Positions 4,898-7,150 of a stretch of 7,150 nt of DNA are shown here, piece after piece. This stretch comes from Pseudomonadota bacterium. Lineage in GTDB: Bacteria; Pseudomonadota; Alphaproteobacteria; Rhizobiales; Rhizobiaceae. The DNA lies in the NCBI GenBank assembly GCA_023433855.1, contig JAEYTV010000024.1, positions 1 through 7,150 of the forward strand, read 5' to 3'. The translations under genes were made by a program, and so were the position numbers. Below the pieces are notes generated by a model. It did no database searches. It was not told the DNA's origin and was given only the letters and a program-made list of their open reading frames with translations. Position 1 is the stretch's first letter. Each line of letters starts with the position of its first letter.

Positions 4898-6448
4898 ATG
4901 AAGGACTTTCTCAAGAGCAGGGCGGGGAAGCAATTGCTGCAGGTGGTTGCTGCGGGCATGTTGGTGTGGCTGATCTGCTTTCTTTTCAGCGACAGGCTCC
5001 TGGCCCTTGTCGAAGCCGTCACCGCCGGTCGCGGGCACGTCATCATCATCTCTCTGATCGTGGCCGGCCTTGCCAGCTTCTGCTATTCGGCGCTGCGCAT
5101 CGTGGACATGCGCAACGAGATGGTGGGCCGCCGCAAGGCGCTCGATGAGGCAGACCGGATCGCCACCCACGACCATCTGACCAAACTTCCAAACCGCTAC
5201 GCCTTCGATCGCCTGGTTCTCGCCGACATGGCAAGCGACACGGAGGAGGCTCCCCAGGAGACGGCGACTGTCTTTTCCGTGGACCTCGACGGCTTCAAGA
5301 AGGTGAACGACCTTCTGGGGCACCAGGGTGGTGACGTGCTGTTGAAGGAAGTCTCCCGCCGCATCTGCGCGCTGGCCGATTATGAAAGCGTCTTCCGTTT
5401 CGGAGGAGATGAATTCGTAGCGGTGGCGCGCAATCTCGCGCCCGAGAAGGAAGAGCTTTTCGCCCGTCTGCTTGTGCATTCGGTCTCAAGGCCGGTGCGG
5501 ATCGGCAGCCTGTCCACGCAGGTTGGCGCGAGTGTGGGTTATGCGCGCCTGCCGGAGCATGGCAATTCACTGGAGGAGGTGCGCCATCGCTCGGACGTCG
5601 CCCTCTACGAGGCAAAGAGCCGGGGACGCAACCAGTATGCGCTATTTCAGCTCGACATGCAGGAAAAGGTCACGCAACGGGCCAAGCTCGAAGAAGAGCT
5701 TCGCCGGGCGATCGACGAAGGCAAGATCAAGCCCTTCTACCAGCCCCTCATCGACCTGCGCTCAGGTGAACTCTGCGGATTCGAGGCGCTTGCCCGCTGG
5801 CGGAACAACGAGGGCATCTACATTTCTCCCCAGCACTTCATTGCAGTTGCGGAGGAGACTGGTCTCATCACCGGGCTGTTCGAGCAGTTGCTGAGGCAAG
5901 CGTGCCAGGACGCCAGGACATGGCCGGAGCCGCTCGTGCTCTCCTTCAACATCTCCCCGGTGCAGATGGAAGATAGACTGCTGGCAAGCCGGGTGCTTGA
6001 GATTCTGCGCGACACCGGGCTGCCCTCCTCCCGCCTGGAGATAGAGATTACCGAAAACGCGCTTATCGGCGACCCGGACCTCGCCGCTTCCACGATCGAG
6101 CAGCTTCACGTCGCCGGCATCCAGGTCGCCCTCGACGATTTCGGCACCGGCTATTCGAGCCTTTCTCAATTGGCCCGGTTCAAGTTCGACAAGATCAAGA
6201 TCGACAAGAGCTTCGTCGCCACCTGCACCAGCAACGACAAGAATGCCAAGATCATAGATGCCATTCTCGGGCTCAGTTGCAGCCTCAACCTCAAGACAAC
6301 GGTCGAGGGCATCGAGGAGAATTCCCAGCTCGCCTATTTCCTGGGCCAGGGGTGCGACGTCGGCCAGGGCTACATTTTCGGAAAAGCGATGCCGCAGTCA
6401 GAAGTGGTCACCTTCGTCGAACACCGGGAGCGGGCGCTCCGCGCCTGA
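4898..6448 (+). CDS. Membrane-anchored GGDEF-EAL protein (cyclic-di-GMP synthesis/breakdown)
   Basis: 516 residues. Two membrane helices (about 12-31 and 47-65) flank a short periplasmic loop, and a helical linker leads into a GGDEF domain (about 90-250) starting at DHLTKLPNRYAFD (92-104). VDLDGFKKVND (128-138) and intact FGGDEF (168-173) suggest active diguanylate cyclase. The inhibitory RxxD site five residues before GGDEF is absent (ADYE at 160-163). The EAL domain (about 265-510) keeps the metal and catalytic residues: FEALARW (295-301), N351 in NISP, EITEN (383-387), DDFGTGYSS (413-421), KIDKSF (434-439), TVEGIE (468-473) and GQGYIFG (489-495). Both halves therefore look competent; which dominates in vivo cannot be read from sequence. 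GGAGGAG at 4887-4893 fixes the start. There is no PAS or other cytoplasmic sensor. Likely role: adjusting c-di-GMP for motility, exopolysaccharide or biofilm. Confidence 0.9.
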   Translation: MKDFLKSRAGKQLLQVVAAGMLVWLICFLFSDRLLALVEAVTAGRGHVIIISLIVAGLASFCYSALRIVDMRNEMVGRRKALDEADRIATHDHLTKLPNRYAFDRLVLADMASDTEEAPQETATVFSVDLDGFKKVNDLLGHQGGDVLLKEVSRRICALADYESVFRFGGDEFVAVARNLAPEKEELFARLLVHSVSRPVRIGSLSTQVGASVGYARLPEHGNSLEEVRHRSDVALYEAKSRGRNQYALFQLDMQEKVTQRAKLEEELRRAIDEGKIKPFYQPLIDLRSGELCGFEALARWRNNEGIYISPQHFIAVAEETGLITGLFEQLLRQACQDARTWPEPLVLSFNISPVQMEDRLLASRVLEILRDTGLPSSRLEIEITENALIGDPDLAASTIEQLHVAGIQVALDDFGTGYSSLSQLARFKFDKIKIDKSFVATCTSNDKNAKIIDAILGLSCSLNLKTTVEGIEENSQLAYFLGQGCDVGQGYIFGKAMPQSEVVTFVEHRERALRA

Positions 6449-6559
6449 TGTTCCGACCTTCCCCCGGATGGTTCCGCCGGACCCCTCCTCACGGATCTCG
6501 GCGATGAGGCGGGCGCGCGGCAGGCGCAGCCAGGAGCCTTCGGCAAGTCACGTAAAACC

Positions 6560-6584
6560 GGAACTTTCAGCGCGGCGCCGGGTT
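6560..6584 (+). promoter_or_regulatory. EcfG-type promoter for the 57-aa membrane protein gene
   Basis: GGAAC (6560-6564), 16 bases, then GGTT (6581-6584): the same -35, spacing and -10 variant as the promoter of the sigma gene. The -10 ends 28 bases before the ATG at 6613. The rest of the 6449-6612 gap shows no gene. Confidence 0.65.
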
Positions 6585-6612
6585 CGGCCTTGCACAGATT
6601 GCGGAGAACCGG

Positions 6613-6786
6613 ATGATGAGACCCGAAGACGAACCCGGCCTTTCGCCGTCAGCCGACAGCCATTCCCAGAAGGTGCGCAAGGCCCGCGCCGGCCGGGGCC
6701 TCATCGTCTTCATCATCGGCATTGCGGTGCTGGCACTGCTTGTCTACATCACCATCGGCATCTATGCCGCCATCACCGCGACCTAG
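6613..6786 (+). CDS. Very small single-pass membrane protein (57 aa)
   Basis: ATG at 6613 (a second ATG follows immediately) runs to TAG 6784-6786. GGAG at 6603-6606 lies six bases before the first ATG. Residues 1-28 are hydrophilic, with an acidic beginning (MMRPEDEPG) and a basic end (KVRKARAGR) just before the membrane, followed by one hydrophobic helix at about 29-53 (GLIVFIIGIAVLALLVYITIGIYAA). By the positive-inside rule the N-terminus is cytoplasmic. No family is recognised. Support for a real gene comes from the coherent membrane topology, ribosome site and the EcfG-type promoter 28 bases upstream. It would be expected to be induced by general stress. Confidence 0.7.
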   Translation: MMRPEDEPGLSPSADSHSQKVRKARAGRGLIVFIIGIAVLALLVYITIGIYAAITAT

Positions 6787-6810
6787 CTTGTCTCTCCGAT
6801 GGCGCCTCCC

Positions 6811-6836
6811 GGAACCGGAACTCCCGCCGCAACGTT
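6811..6836 (+). promoter_or_regulatory. EcfG-type promoter for the 59-aa disordered protein gene
   Basis: GGAAC (6811-6815), 17 bases, then CGTT (6833-6836), matching both elements exactly within the accepted N16/17 spacing. The -10 ends 31 bases before the ATG at 6868. A second GGAAC at 6817-6821 overlaps the region but is only 11 bases from CGTT, so it is not the -35. The promoter lies in the 81-base gap after the preceding small gene, giving the next gene its own start. Confidence 0.7.
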
Positions 6837-6867
6837 GTCGAAGGCAGTGTTTATCCAGGGAGCAGAC

Positions 6868-7047
6868 ATGCCGAACGACAAAGATGCCAGGGATGCGATC
6901 GAAGAAAACGGCAAGCGAGACGCTGCCGGCAAGCGGCCTGCCGCCGGCCCGCACGCGCAAGAGCAACTGACGGACCATGAGAAGACGCCGGGTACCGGAT
7001 CCCTTCCCGATGAAAGCAACAAGGAAGCCGATGTCGGTCCGGATTGA
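6868..7047 (+). CDS. Small hydrophilic, probably disordered protein (59 aa), hydrophilin-like
   Basis: ATG 6868 is preceded by AGGGAG at 6857-6862, five bases away, and ends at TGA 7045-7047. An upstream in-frame ATG at 6799 would place the EcfG-type promoter inside the coding region, so it is rejected. The 59 residues contain 22 charged ones (D/E/K/R) and 6 glycines, no Phe, Trp, Tyr or Cys, and several Ala/Pro/Gly runs (DAAGKRPAAGPH, TPGTGSLPDES). This composition fits an intrinsically disordered hydrophilin-like protein, a type often made during osmotic or desiccation stress. That role is inference from composition plus the promoter; no characterised homolog is recalled. Confidence 0.7.
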   Translation: MPNDKDARDAIEENGKRDAAGKRPAAGPHAQEQLTDHEKTPGTGSLPDESNKEADVGPD

Positions 7048-7072
7048 CGGTTGCCGATGCCGCTCGTGACCT

Positions 7073-7135
7073 GCATCTGCGGATGCGACGCCCTGGCGCT
7101 TGCCTGAGCCGGCGCCCGCCGCTATCAACGCCAGG
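7073..7135. repeat. Weak inverted repeats after the last gene
   Basis: GCATC-TGCG-GATGC (7073-7086, 5-bp stem) lies 25 bases after the last stop codon, and CCTGGCG (7092-7098) pairs with CGCCAGG (7129-7135) across 30 bases. Either might help end the transcript, but no T-run follows. No gene could be supported in 7048-7150 on either strand. Confidence 0.2.
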
Positions 7136-7150
7136 ACCATCGCAGGCGGT

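Noticed and set aside
6258..6980. Plus-strand 240-codon frame running from the EAL region across the two small genes
   Set aside because: It starts inside the EAL domain in another frame and is low-complexity Arg/Ser; the two small genes with their own promoters and ribosome sites explain the region better.
6649..7140. Minus-strand 163-codon frame with a signal-peptide-like beginning
   Set aside because: Antisense to both small genes, no Shine-Dalgarno, and the rest of the product has no domain character.
1..7150. tRNA/rRNA genes, CRISPR arrays, IS elements
   Set aside because: No cloverleaf with conserved T-loop, no regularly spaced repeats, no transposase-like frame and no terminal inverted repeats were seen.

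Overview
The window looks like chromosomal DNA of a GC-rich alphaproteobacterium, most likely of the Rhizobiaceae or a close relative in the Hyphomicrobiales. The reasons are an EcfG-type (ECF15-like) sigma factor, an HWE-family histidine kinase, several GGAAC-N16/17-(C/G)GTT promoter motifs, and many small exported or single-pass membrane proteins between genes. There is no sign of a prophage, IS element, CRISPR array or RNA gene.

Layout: (1) 1-330, the 3' end of a formiminotetrahydrofolate cyclodeaminase-family gene. (2) 331-1321, an AT-rich promoter region with a 15-bp perfect palindrome, then a secreted GH25 muramidase-like protein. (3) 1408-1659, a small cytoplasmic protein of unknown function, which runs tail-to-tail (7 bp overlap) into a minus-strand pair: a small single-pass membrane protein (1653-1841) and an exported DUF4142 protein (1875-2372). 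(4) A divergent control region (2373-2636) with one EcfG-type promoter facing left toward the DUF4142 gene and one facing right toward the sigma gene. (5) 2637-3137, the EcfG-like sigma factor, convergent with a four-TM HWE histidine kinase (3238-4242, minus). Upstream of the kinase, in the same orientation, is a 75-aa unknown protein (4448-4675, minus). (6) 4898-6448, a membrane-anchored GGDEF-EAL protein with both motifs intact. (7) 6560-7047, two very small genes (57-aa membrane protein and 59-aa disordered hydrophilin-like protein), each preceded by its own EcfG-type promoter motif. (8) 7048-7150, no gene seen, only weak inverted repeats.

The main theme is the alphaproteobacterial general stress response. 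Established knowledge: EcfG sigma factors are released when phosphorylated PhyR sequesters the anti-sigma factor NepR, and HWE/HisKA_2 kinases phosphorylate PhyR. Here a sigma factor and a candidate input kinase sit together without NepR or PhyR in view, so this may be a secondary EcfG paralog locus. Four separate EcfG-type promoter motifs precede the sigma gene itself, the DUF4142/small-membrane-protein operon, and the two small 3' genes. The inferred picture is a compact, self-amplifying stress island whose outputs are mostly small envelope or disordered proteins of unknown function.
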